In this document: piece by piece, positions 12,012-21,715 of the stretch
How the letters are laid out: each line of letters starts with the position of its first letter
Numbering within the stretch: the stretch's first letter is position 1
NCBI GenBank assembly: GCA_020152595.1
Contig: JAIGNY010002845.1
Span: forward strand, 1,789,501 to 1,853,500
From: Chiridota heheva
Lineage: Eukaryota; Echinodermata; Holothuroidea; Apodida; Chiridotidae
DNA: 64,000 nucleotides
Direction of reading: 5' to 3'
Notes under the pieces: model-generated
The model's database searches: none
The model's input: the letters and a program-made list of their open reading frames with translations, nothing else
Told to the model about the DNA's origin: nothing
Program-made: the position numbers and the translations under genes

Positions 12012-12240
12012 GGAATATTTTTCCTTAAGTGTTTCTCAGGTGGTAAATTATATTAACCTTTACTAGATTGTTTTACTAATTTCATAACATATCCAATGGT
12101 TTTCAAGAAATAACATCTCAGTAAAAATATGATAGAGTACAGTAAAATGCTTTGAGGATTCTGAGGTTGTGATGTCACAACTAGTCTGATATCAGTCATT
12201 TCTACACATATAATAAAGAACTTTAATTAAAGATTAATGT
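12012..12240 (-). mobile_element. Dispersed family 5 element body
   Basis: Minus-strand order matches 47565-47960 and 49612-49920 on the plus strand: tagtctgatatcagtcattt near one end, ggttgtgatgtcacaactag, atatccaatggttttcaag and ctcaggtggtaaattatatt. Similar minus copies lie at 18655-18990, 32635-32965 and 58490-58790. Confidence 0.7.
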
Positions 12241-12419
12241 TGAGGCGGCAGTGTTTATATTGCATTTAATGCACTGAGCAAAGGACTGACACAGGAAATG
12301 AATGGCCTGACTTTTGCGATTAATCTTATCATAAAATTTCCTTGTTAGATTGTTTAAAATGCATGAAAAACAACTAAAAAATACAAGAAAGCAATCCATG
12401 GAGTTGCTGATCTCATCAC

Positions 12420-13330
12420 CTTAAGCATACAGCAGTGTGGGGGGAAATAGCTAACAGTGTCACCATAGCTTTGTGACTTTTGACCTTGTGACCCCAGAGT
12501 CTACAGGACACAAGTTCATGTACCAAGGTATCATGGTACAATATAAGGCTGGTATAGGTCTTGCCACTTTTGGACTTTAAAAATTCCATTAATTACCATT
12601 CCAGAAATATTGGGAAAATGTCTTAAAGCGGTCACTAGTTCTGTGACACTTGGCCACTTGGCCCCAGATGTACAGGACACAAGTTCATGTACCTAGGTAT
12701 CATGGCACAACATAGGGTTGGTACTGATCTTGCCCTTTTGGAGTTTAAAGTGGTACTAAATTGTACAAATTACCACATAATTACTCCCAAAAATTGCATA
12801 TTTGACCTTTTTGACCCTAACCACAAAAACATTTGAAATTTTTTGGCATTTATCTTACCATACTATATGACACCACTCACGCTCAGATCACTCTTACCAT
12901 TCCAAAACTATGGGGGGGAATGGTTAAAAGGGGTCACTAGCTCTGTGACCTTTGAAGTTTTGACCCTAGAGTCACAAGTTCATGTACATGTACCATAGTA
13001 TCATGATACAAACATAGGATTGGTATAGGTCTTGCATTTTGGAATTTAAAGTAGCACAAAAATGTACCACTTAGTACATAATCCCCCCTTAAAATTACGT
13101 GTTTGACCTCTGACCCTTGACCCTAATCACTGAAACAACTGCTGAGATTTTTTACATTTATCGTACCCTACTGTATGACACCATTCATGCTCAAGTCGCA
13201 CTTACCATTTCATGACTATAGGGAAAAATGTTGAAAAGTGGTAGCTCTGTGACCTTTGGACCCAGAGTCTACGGGACACAAATTCATGTACCAAGGTATC
13301 ATGGTACAAGATGAGGTTGGTATACCGTAC
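12420..13330 (+). repeat. Diverged long-period tandem repeat, about four units
   Basis: The phrases ctctgtgacctttg, acaggacacaagttcatgta, ccaaggtatcatggtacaa, ataggtcttgc and atttatcttaccatac recur in the same order near 12465, 12645, 12945 and 13250 at irregular spacing of 180-330 bp. Divergence suggests an old array. Confidence 0.75.
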
Positions 13331-14115
13331 CGCCTACAATAAACTGGTTAGGGCAACAAGAAATAGTGTGACGCTAGTTAGTCAAGTTAGAAAACAAATG
13401 CCAAATGGCCGCAATTTTTGCCATAGCAGTAGCTAATTATCAAGATAATTTATACAGCTCTATCCTGAATCTATCGTGACCAACTTGGTGGGTGAAATAT
13501 TTACATAAACTACTGCAAAAATGACGGAATGGGCAACGGCTTTGTGCGTAAGTTATAAACAACCATACAATCGAATCGGAAAATTGGTTCTAGCACTGCA
13601 ACTTTCTGTTGCTAATATACTGTAATGCTAAAGTGGACAATGTATGGCAGTATAATACAAATTAAATTTAAAAAATGCAATTTACACACAGTACAGCCTA
13701 GACTTAATATTGTGACTGTATCTTTCACTTTGAACAATAAATGCATGATTCTATCATTGTCTGGAGTGAGTGGGTTGAGCAATTTGTTTTTCAAAACAAG
13801 ACAAAATTAATTTCAAAATACAAAAAAGGAGGGTAGACGAACGAAACAAAATTACCGTGCTGACATTTTACATTTTGTTGTTTTAAAGACCTCGCAGCCG
13901 AATTAGATTCCTTAAGCTTCTGATCCCAGAAGTTTCAAATGAAAAAAAAAAACACGTCCTATTATCCTGATAATAACAATCAATAATAATTGCAGCGATT
14001 AACAACAATAGTTCAAAATTCAAAGTAAATAAACTAATTTAAACCCATGCGCCTTTCCCTGTAGCATCCTGCATTCTGGGCGGATCCACTCCCCACTCCT
14101 TCCATTCCCCACTTA
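13331..14115. other. Intron, no recognised feature
   Basis: AT-rich unique-looking sequence. Short ORFs on both strands around 13612-13810 show no family resemblance. Confidence 0.4.
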
Positions 14116-14141
14116 TCATGTGTCCATTATTCAATTTAAAA

Positions 14142-16350
14142 ATGAGGTTTCTGCAGCATATGTGTGTGGATGGTACAGAAACCATCAAGAGCTGTTGTCA
14201 ATGTTGATGTCATTGTCCAATGTCCAGGTTTCCGCAGCATATGTGTGTGGATGGTACAGAAACCATCAAGAGCTGTTGTCAATGTTGATGTCATTGTCCA
14301 ATGTTGAGGTTTCTGCAGCATATGTGTGTGGATGGTACAGAAACCATCAAGAGCTGTTGTCAATGTTGATGTCATTGTCCAATGTCGAGGTTTCTGCAGC
14401 ATATGTGTGTGGATGGTACAGAAACCATCAAGAGCTGTTGTCAATGTTGATGTCATTGTCCAATGTCCAGGTTTCCGCAGCATATGTGTGTGGATGGTAC
14501 AGAAACCATCAAGAGCTGTTGTCAATGTTGATGTCATTGTCCAATGTCCAGGTTTCCGCAGCATATGTGTGTGGATGGTACAGAAACCATCAAGAGCTGT
14601 TGTCAATGTTGACGTTATTGTCCAATGTCCAGGTTTCCGCAGCATATGTGTGTGGATGGTACAGAAACCATCAAGAGCTGTTGTCAATGTTGATGTCATT
14701 GTCCAATGTCGAGGTTTCTGCAGCATATGTGTGTGGATGGTACAGAAACCATCAAGAGCTGTTGTCAATGTTGATGTCATTGTCCAATGTCCAGGTTTCC
14801 GCAGCATATGTGTGTGGATGGTACAGAAACCATCAAGAGCTGTTGTCAATGTTGATGTCATTGTCCAATGTCCAGGTTTCCCAGCATATGTGTGTGGATG
14901 GTACAGAAACCATCAAGAGCTGTTGTCAATGTTGATGTCATTGTCCAATGTCCAGGTTTCCGCAGCATATGTGTGTGGATGGTACAGAAACCATCAAGAG
15001 CTGTTGTCAATGTTGACGTTATTGTCCAATGTCCAGGTTTCCGCAGCATATGTGTGTGGATGGTACAGAAACCATCAAGAGCTGTTGTCAATGTTGATGT
15101 CATTGTCCAATGTCGCAGGTTTCTGCAGCATATGTGTGGATGGTACAGAAACCATCAAGAGCTGTTGTCAATGTTGATGTCATTGTCCAATGTCCAGGTT
15201 TCCGCAGCATATGTGTGTGGATGGTACAGAAACCATCAAGAGCTGTTGTCAATGTTGATGTCATTGTCCAATGTTGAGGTTTCTGCAGCATATGTGTGTG
15301 GATGGTACAGAAAGCATCAAGAGCTGTTGTCAATGTTGATGTCATTGTCCAATGTCCAGGTTTCCGCAGCATATGTGTGTGGATGGTACAGAAACCATCA
15401 AGAGCTGTTGTCAATGTTGACGTCATTGTCCAATGTCCAGGTTTCCGCAGCATATGTGTGTGGATGGTACAGAAACCATCAAGAGCTGTTGTCAATGTTG
15501 ACGTCATTGTCCAATGTCCAGGTTTCCGCAGCATATGTGTGTGGATGGTACAGAAACCATCAAGAGCTGTTGTCAATGTTGATGTCATTGTCCAATGCCC
15601 AGGTTTCCGCAGCATATGTGTGTGGATGGTACAGAAACCATCAAGAGCTGTTGTCAATGTTGATGTCATTGTCCAATGTCCAGGTTTCCGCAGCATATGT
15701 GTGTGGATGGTACAGAAACCATCGAGCTGTTGTCAATGTTGATGTCATTGTCCAATGTCCAGGTTTCCGCAGCATATGTGTGTGGATGGTACAGAAGCCA
15801 TCAAGAGCTGTTGTCAATGTTGACGTTATTGTCCAATGTCCAGGTTTCCGCAGCATATGTTTGTGGATGGTACAGAAACCATCAAGAGCTGTTGTCAATG
15901 TTGACGTATTGTCCAATGTCCAGGTTTCCGCAGCATATGTGTGTGGATGGTACAGAAACCATCAAGAGCTGTTGTCAATGTTGACGTTATTGTCCAATGT
16001 CCAGGTTTCCGCAGCATATGTGTGTGGATGGTACAGAAACCATCAAGAGCTGTTGTCAATGTTGATGTCATTGTCCAATGTCGAGGTTTCTGCAGCATAC
16101 TGTATGTGTGTGGATGGTACAGAAACCATCAAGAGCTGTTGTCAATGTTGATGTCATTGTCCAATGTCCAGGTTTCCGCAGCATATGTGTGTGGATGGTA
16201 CAGAAACCATCAAGAGCTGTTGTCAATGTTGATGTCATTGTCCAATGTCCAGGTTTCCGCAGCATATGTGTGTGGATGGTACAGAAACCATCAAGAGCTG
16301 TTGTCAATGTTGACGTCATTGTCCAAAGTCCAGGTTTCCGCAGCATATGT
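14142..16350. repeat. 81-bp minisatellite, about 27 copies
   Basis: The unit begins gtttccgcagcatatgtgtg, continues tggatggtacagaaaccatc, aagagctgttgtcaatgttg and atgtcattgtccaatgtcca, and ends with g. Since 81 is 27 codons and the unit lacks stops in several frames, it produces overlapping ORFs up to 427 codons on both strands. Those frames change wherever a unit loses or gains bases (near 14880, 15115, 15724, 15905, 16098), without selection for any one frame, so I treat it as non-coding. Confidence 0.96.
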
Positions 16351-16514
16351 CACAACTGGTTCAACAGTAATGGTAAAAAGCTTGATTTTCAGGTCCCTCT
16401 GTAAATTACTCTTTCAGAGTTTATCCATACTGTCCAGGCTCGTGCCTTCTTGATATTAAAGTCTTTCTAGCTACTGCAATCCAGGCTCCTAGGTATTTAA
16501 AGTCCTGTACTATT

Positions 16515-16605
16515 TCCCTTCTACCCTCCCTTCTACCCTCTTTGCTACCATTTTCTACCCTCCTTTCTACCCTCCTTTCTACCCTCCTTTTTACCCTTCA
16601 TTAAA
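16515..16605 (+). repeat. Short pyrimidine repeat (taccctccttt)n
   Basis: About seven imperfect 12-bp units of ttctaccctcct form a strand-asymmetric pyrimidine tract. Confidence 0.85.
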
Positions 16606-16945
16606 AACTTATGATGCAAGTTTACATTGCATTTTCAGCAATATTTATTGTTAAGTTTGAAGAAAAAAAAATGTACATTAAGTTGTCATTTGAAATTTAC
16701 ACAGACTTGTTCATTATTGCCATATTGTAAATTTTTTGAGAATTTGCATTTTCATGACCTAATGTGGGCCAGTGTATTAGTTCCTTATAATGCACAGTGC
16801 TTGATTATTTTGTTTATTCCATTTTTACAAAAGGTGAACTTTGTAGTAAAGCAAACCAAATATAAGATATAAGTAAACTTTTCTTGTGTTCCATCCTTCT
16901 TCTTTTTTCATGCATTTAAAACAAAGTGACATGGAAATTTTATCA
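16606..16945. other. Intron, no recognised feature
   Basis: AT-rich sequence. The 81-codon ORF at 16627 has no family resemblance. Confidence 0.4.
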
Positions 16946-16947
16946 AA

Positions 16948-17098
16948 GATTAATGTTTTGGCAGAGTGTTTATCTATACATTTAATGCACTCTTCAAAGG
17001 ACTTTGCACTCGCGAGTGGCTCTCCAAAAGTCCTTTGATAAGTGCATTAAATGTGTATGCACTCTGCCTCAACATAAATCTTTAATTGTCAACACCTT
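16948..17098. mobile_element. Palindromic MITE family 2, copy 1
   Basis: The left arm (aaagattaatgttttggcag, then agtgttt and tttaatgcac, tcaaaggactttg) and the right arm (caaaagtcctttgataagtg, cattaaatg, gcactctgcc, aacataaatcttt) are reverse complements around a gcactcgcgagtgg centre. The element folds over almost its entire length. A second copy is at 21203-21365 and a half copy near 12225-12300. Confidence 0.85.
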
Positions 17099-17280
17099 TG
17101 GGCAAAACCATGTTTTTACTCCAATCAAAATGTGTTTTTTTGTCCTTGGTCATCTTGTATGATCGAAAACATTTCAAGGAAGAAATAATGAAAAAGTTGG
17201 TCCTAATTTTCTTTTGTGTCAAGCACATACAAGTTTTAAGCTCTTAGAATAAATATTTCTTCTTCCGCTCTTTATTCTAG

Positions 17281-17363
17281 CACCATCATCTGTTTAACAC
17301 CCTCCTGGCCCATTTGACTCTGACTGTCGCAATGCCGTTAAACCTCAGCAAACAAACAAACTT
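17281..17363 (+). mobile_element. I-type LINE 3' terminus (solo end)
   Basis: It matches the extreme 3' end of the RNase H-bearing LINE at 17797-18500: cacctcctggcccatttgac, then gactgtcgcaatgccgttaa and acctcagcaaacaaac. Plus orientation. Confidence 0.75.
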
Positions 17364-17708
17364 AAAATATATGAAGAAAATTATTTACTTTTAATTATTT
17401 TATTTTATTTAATACGTACATATGTGTACAATACCACAAGTAATTGTGTGTGAAGTGTAGGGAATATGAACTTGTCTGTGTTGTGTTGTTAAACATAACA
17501 AGTTGTGCGTCACGTTTGGGGTGTTTGGTTGGGTCGGCGACCGGTCAGCCTCGGTTGTATGACCGGGCCATAAGACCTTTGTGATGCGGACCCCTACTGA
17601 CAACACAGTCTCTCATTCTTTAGAAGGCTTTTGAGAGTTTTATTGATAGGTTTTGGGATTTTATGGCTTAAAATGATCGCTTATGGTGAATCGAAAGAAA
17701 AAATTGAA

Positions 17709-17795
17709 AGGATCAGTTCAGTGGTCTAGCAAGTTCATCTTGTATCTAGGACTTAAAAATAAACAAAAACTAAAGCATTCAAAAATCTTATTCTG
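17709..17795 (+). mobile_element. Dispersed family 5, truncated head
   Basis: It begins aaaggatcagttcagtggtc and continues agcaagttcatcttgtat, then agcattcaaaaatcttattc, as in 49612-49700. It breaks off where the LINE sequence at 17797 begins. Confidence 0.7.
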
Positions 17796-17796
17796 T

Positions 17797-18500
17797 TATG
17801 GAACAAACTCCACACTCTTTCCTCCTTAGGAAAGAATATATTTTTTTCTGGATTCCCAGCCATGTCGGCATCCCTGGCAACGAGAGAGCTGAGAGAGCCA
17901 CCAACAAAGCTCTGTCAAACATTGCCTCTCCTTTTCCTATTCCACACTCAGACCTCTGTCTCTCCATCTCCAACTACATAAAAAAACCCGGCAAAACTCC
18001 TGGAATCACAAAACCAGTAGCAAACTCCACACCATCAAACCCAAAGTCGGGACCAACCCCTTCTGCACAGTTGTCACCAGCATCCTTCTCGTCCACTCCT
18101 CACTCACTCCCATCACTCCCATCTCCTATCTGGCTCTCCTACCCCTCTCTGCTCCACTTGTAACACTGATCTCTCCATCAAGCATATCTTTGTAACCTGT
18201 GCCCTATACCAGATCTCTTCTCTCCTCACTATCCTCGATCTCAAACCTTTTCGAAAACAATTCTTCCTCAAACATCAACTTCCTCCGCAAAAACAACCTC
18301 TTCCACCACATTTAACTTCCCCCTTCCCTACCTTGCTACACCTAACCTTACTTACCTCCTTTTTTCTTTCTGCTTTTCTCCCTTACAAACCTTCCATCTC
18401 CTCACTATCCTAACTCTTACACCATAATTTATTAACACCCTCTTGGCACATTTGACTATGACTGTCGCGGTGCCATCAAACATCAACAAACCAAACCAAA
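17797..18500 (+). pseudogene. I-type LINE 3' region: RNase H end and zinc knuckle
   Basis: An open stretch encodes the last part of an RNase H domain (FFWIPSHVGIPGNERAERA), the usual HVGIxGNExAD landmark of LINE-encoded RNase H. Downstream, after frame breaks, lies a C-x2-C-x7-H-x4-C knuckle (CSTC...KHIFVTC, about 18149-18205). The 3' end reads cgcggtgccatcaaacatca then acaaacc. It is 5'-truncated, shifted in frame and inactive. Six other 3' ends of the same family occur in this window, all on the plus strand. Confidence 0.8.
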
Positions 18501-18654
18501 CCTGTTAAGGAGATATTTATCTTTAAAGTTCTGTCTTATATATGTAACAATGACTGGTGTATTAAGTCCATAATGGAAGATTGACATCCTCATTCTCACA
18601 TTATTAACAATTCTTAAATGTATTTTAAAGAAACTTTAATTTATTTTTAACTAT

Positions 18655-18990
18655 TTAGATTATTTTCCCTTAAACTTTCTTCAGGTGGTAGATTGGTATT
18701 ACTCTTACAAGATTCTCTTTTATTTCTTTCCTGACATATCCAATGTTTTTTAAACCACAAAATTGCAGGACAAAATATGATAGAATACGTAAACACTTTC
18801 AGGAATCTGAGGCTGTGATGCACAACTAGTATGATTTCAGTCGTTTCTACACAAATGATACCAAACTTTAAACTTAAATATCTCCTTAATGGAATAAGAT
18901 TTTTAAATGATTTCTTCACCAATCTATTTCTTTTGGATCCTCTTTTAAATAAGATGAACTTGCTTGACCCCTAAAGTAATCCTTTAAGAA
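18655..18990 (-). mobile_element. Dispersed family 5 element, minus copy
   Basis: The right end (agatgaacttgcttgacccc, then taaagtaatccttta) is the reverse complement of the family head. The body includes tctccttaatggaataagat and gtgatgcacaactag. A fragment of another copy in plus orientation precedes it at 18508-18575. Confidence 0.75.
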
Positions 18991-19167
18991 GATTTATAAA
19001 GAATTGTAAATTACAACTGACTTGCTTTTCTACCCCAGTCAATTTAAGCAAATTTGTCATATCTTTTTTACTCGATAACTCTCATATGGAACAGATTGCA
19101 GAGTAGTTTCTTCATTGTTCTATTTGTCATTTTGTAAAATAGAGACATATTTGAACTACAATCTATC

Positions 19168-19278
19168 CTCTAACCCTTAATCTACCAGTGCTTTTTTGTA
19201 AACGTGCTTGGGAGGCGAGGTCAAAGATGGGGCACTTAAAAGGGTGAAAATATCGCCGCGTGGTAGAGTGAGTGTTAA
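19168..19278. mobile_element. Short MITE family 3, copy 1
   Basis: Ends are inverted: cccttaatctaccagtg at the left and cgtggtagagtgagtgttaag at the right. The interior contains gcttgggaggcgaggtcaaa and gatggggcactt, shared with copy 2 at 19415. Confidence 0.7.
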
Positions 19279-19414
19279 GCACAGGCTGATTATTGAAGGC
19301 TCCTTTGTTTTCCGAGCAGCAGAATTGGTCTTGTTCCATTTCAGTGACCCAGTGGGCCGCCCACCGGGACCCTGCTGCATACATTTTTGAGTTGTCAGTC
19401 TTGTTGCAGGTTGA

Positions 19415-19515
19415 TTAACCCTTACTCTACCAACACTTTTTTTTAAATGCGCTTGGGAGGCAAAGATGGGGCACCCAAAACGGCGATAATATCACGTGGT
19501 AGAGTAAAGGTTAAA
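19415..19515. mobile_element. Short MITE family 3, copy 2, TTAA-bounded
   Basis: TTAACCCTTACTCTACCA at the left is matched by TGGTAGAGTAAAGGTTAA at the right. The interior (gcttgggaggcaaagatggg) is shared with copy 1. TTAA at both ends fits a TTAA-target transposon group such as piggyBac or Kolobok, by inference. Confidence 0.75.
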
Positions 19516-20020
19516 GGAGACAAAAGTTCATTTGATAGAGAATTGAAACACAAACTATCAAAAACAGCAAGTCAATAGCTTTTTCCTATCTCAGATTATT
19601 CACATGCACTTAAAGTTGACACATGGACCCTGCTATTTTGATCAATTCCATATACAAATCTTGTCAAACATGACTTGATTTATTCTACTCAGCAATGGCA
19701 TGTAATGTATTTCTTTATGAATTTCTATTTAGATATTTTTTTTCTTCAAACTCTTGTGACAAGAACTCTTATCATATATACTCAAAAATGTCCTTGACCC
19801 ATACACAAGGAAAACAATTTTTCATAACTAGAAAACTTGAGATAGATTATAATGAAATACGAAACACTACTTTCTGCATATTTTCAAATCAAAATGGCTG
19901 CTCCAATAGTGGTAGAATAAATGTCCTTTATAATTACAAAAAGAATGTTAGATTGTTATTTTTAATTCTCATCATATGAAATAAGGATTATGTCAGACTT
20001 TGTCTTCTTTAAACTTGTCT
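19512..20020 (-). mobile_element. TIR element family 1, copy 4 (diverged)
   Basis: It starts ggttaaaggagacaaaag and ends atgaaataaggattatgtca then gactttgtcttctttaaa, matching the family TIRs. The interior runs opposite to copy 1 (aaacagcaagtcaatagc, gttgacacatggaccctg). It abuts the 51-bp array. Confidence 0.6.
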
Positions 20021-20035
20021 ATAAATTTTTGTGGA

Positions 20036-21050
20036 GTATTAGCAGTTATAACCCGTGCATTAAATCATGTAAATGCACGCTATGGAGTATTTGCAGTTAT
20101 AACCCGTGCATTAAATCATGTAAATGCACGCTATGGAGTATTTGCAGTTATAACCCGTGCATTAAATCATGTAAATGCACGCTATGGAGTATTTGCAGTT
20201 ATAACCCGTGCATTAAATCATGTAAATGCACGCTATGGAGTATTTGCAGTTATAACCCGTGCATTAAATCATGTAAATGCATGCCATGGAGTATTTGCAG
20301 TTATGACCCGTGCATTAAATCATGTAAATGCATGCCATGGAGTATTTGCAGTTATGACCTGTGCATTAAATCATGTAAATGCATGCCATGGAGTATTTGC
20401 AGTTATGACCCATTCATTAAAACCTGTTAATGCACGCTATGGAGTATTTGCATTGTTATGACCCATGCATTAAATCATGTTAATGCACGCTATGGAGTAT
20501 TTGCAGTTATGACCCATTCATTAAAACCTGTTATTGCATGCTATGGAGTATTTGCAGTTATGACCCATGCATTAAATCCTGTTAATGCACGCTATGGGGT
20601 ATTTGCAGTTATGACCCATTCATGAAAACCTGTTAATGCACGCTATGGGGTATTTGCAGTTATGACCCTTTCATTAAAACCTGTTAATGCATGCTATGGA
20701 GTATTTGCAGTTATGACCCATGCATTAAATCCTGTTAATGCACGCTATGGGGTATTTGCAGTTATGACCCATTCATTAAAACCTGTTAATGCACGCTATG
20801 GGGTATTTGCAGTTATGACCCATTCATTAAAACCTGTTAATGCATGCTATGGAGTATTTGCAGTTATGACCCATGCATTAAATCCTGTAAATGCACGCTA
20901 TGGGGTATTTGCAGTTATGACCCATGCATTAAATCATGTTAATGCACGCTTTGGAGTATTTGCAGTTATGACCCATTCATTAAAACCTGTTAATGCACGC
21001 TATGGAGTATTTGCATTGTTATGACCCATGCATTAAATCCCGTTAATGCA
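20036..21050 (+). repeat. 51-bp minisatellite, about 20 copies
   Basis: The unit is cccgtgcattaaatcatgta, then aatgcacgctatggagtatt and tgcagttataa. It carries an inverted pair GTGCATT/AATGCAC, and in the second half GCATTAA/TTAATGC around atcctg. The left half is homogeneous (cccgtgcattaaatcatg) and the right half alternates two variant units, cattcattaaaacctg and catgcattaaatcctg, indicating a 102-bp higher-order period. Long ORFs here follow the 17-codon period and show no coding signature. Confidence 0.95.
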
Positions 21051-21202
21051 CGACCATGATTATTTGGTTTATTCCATTTTCAAAACAGATGTTTTTTAAT
21101 AAAGCAATAAAATATATGTAAACTGTTCTGTTTTTCTTACTATTTAGTTGTTTTTTATGCATTTTAAACATTCTAACACTGATTTTATTAAAAGAAAAAT
21201 GT

Positions 21203-21365
21203 TTTGGCACCGTATTTATGTGCGTATTTAATGCACAGTTCAAAGGACTTTGCACTCGCGAATGACCCTCCTAGTCCTTCCAAGTCGGGTCATTCCACCT
21301 GGGCCAAAGTCCTTTGCCCCGTGCATTAAATACGCATATAAACACTCTGCCTTAACATTAATTTT
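21203..21365. mobile_element. Palindromic MITE family 2, copy 2
   Basis: It has the same arms as 16948-17098 (atgttttggca, tatttaatgcac, ttcaaaggactttgcactcg and complements), with an extra central stretch ccttccaagtcgggtcattc. The right end falls about 40 bp upstream of the exon C acceptor. Confidence 0.8.
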
Positions 21366-21405
21366 CTGATTCGATCTTGACTCTCTTCTCTGTGTTTCAT
21401 TGCAG

Positions 21406-21507
21406 GTGCACAACAGTGAGCGATTCCGGTATAGCTGCAAGCTATGTGACTCAACATGCCCCAGACAGTCATCCATGATGAAGCATTTAGTTAGTCAGCA
21501 TAAGGAG
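21406..21507 (+). CDS. GTF3C2: GTF3C2-like exon C, C2H2 zinc finger
   Basis: The acceptor is tttcattgcag and the donor GAG|gtaatg. The exon is 102 bp, 34 codons, phase 0 at both ends. It encodes one classical finger, C-x2-C-x12-H-x4-H (YSCKLCDSTCPR...MMKHLVSQH). With exon B this gives two consecutive single-finger exons. No linker of the TGEKP type is present, so this is not a KRAB-type array. The inferred role is nucleic acid or protein contact in the N-terminal arm of the TFIIIC subunit. Confidence 0.8.
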
Positions 21508-21534
21508 GTAATGAATGAATCATATGCCTAATTT

Positions 21535-21715
21535 TAAAGTTTGGTCCGTGGATGTGCCCTATTGTTGTTGGTGGTGATGTCATGCATATTAGTAGGCGAG
21601 GCTTAATGTTAAAATCTTGAAATGCTTGTATTTTAACAATCGTATGTCTTTTGTTTCTTTAAAAAGAGCTTGAAAACATTGTATCTCAAGAATGATACAT
21701 GGTATTCAGTTCATA
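21535..21715 (+). repeat. Dispersed family 10, left part split by LINE
   Basis: It carries the family phrases cccattgttgttggtggtga, tgtcatgcatattagtaggc and tatctcaagaatgatacatgg. The sequence resumes at 23965 after the minus-strand LINE, so the LINE interrupted it. Confidence 0.7.

Noticed and set aside
14120..16453. ORFs of 271, 283 and 427 codons on plus and 241 codons on minus
   Set aside because: They are frame images of the 81-bp unit; reading frame shifts at damaged units with no preferred frame.
20000..21024. ORFs of 120-153 codons over the 51-bp array
   Set aside because: They are periodic with the 17-codon unit, have no start context, and are broken by variant units.
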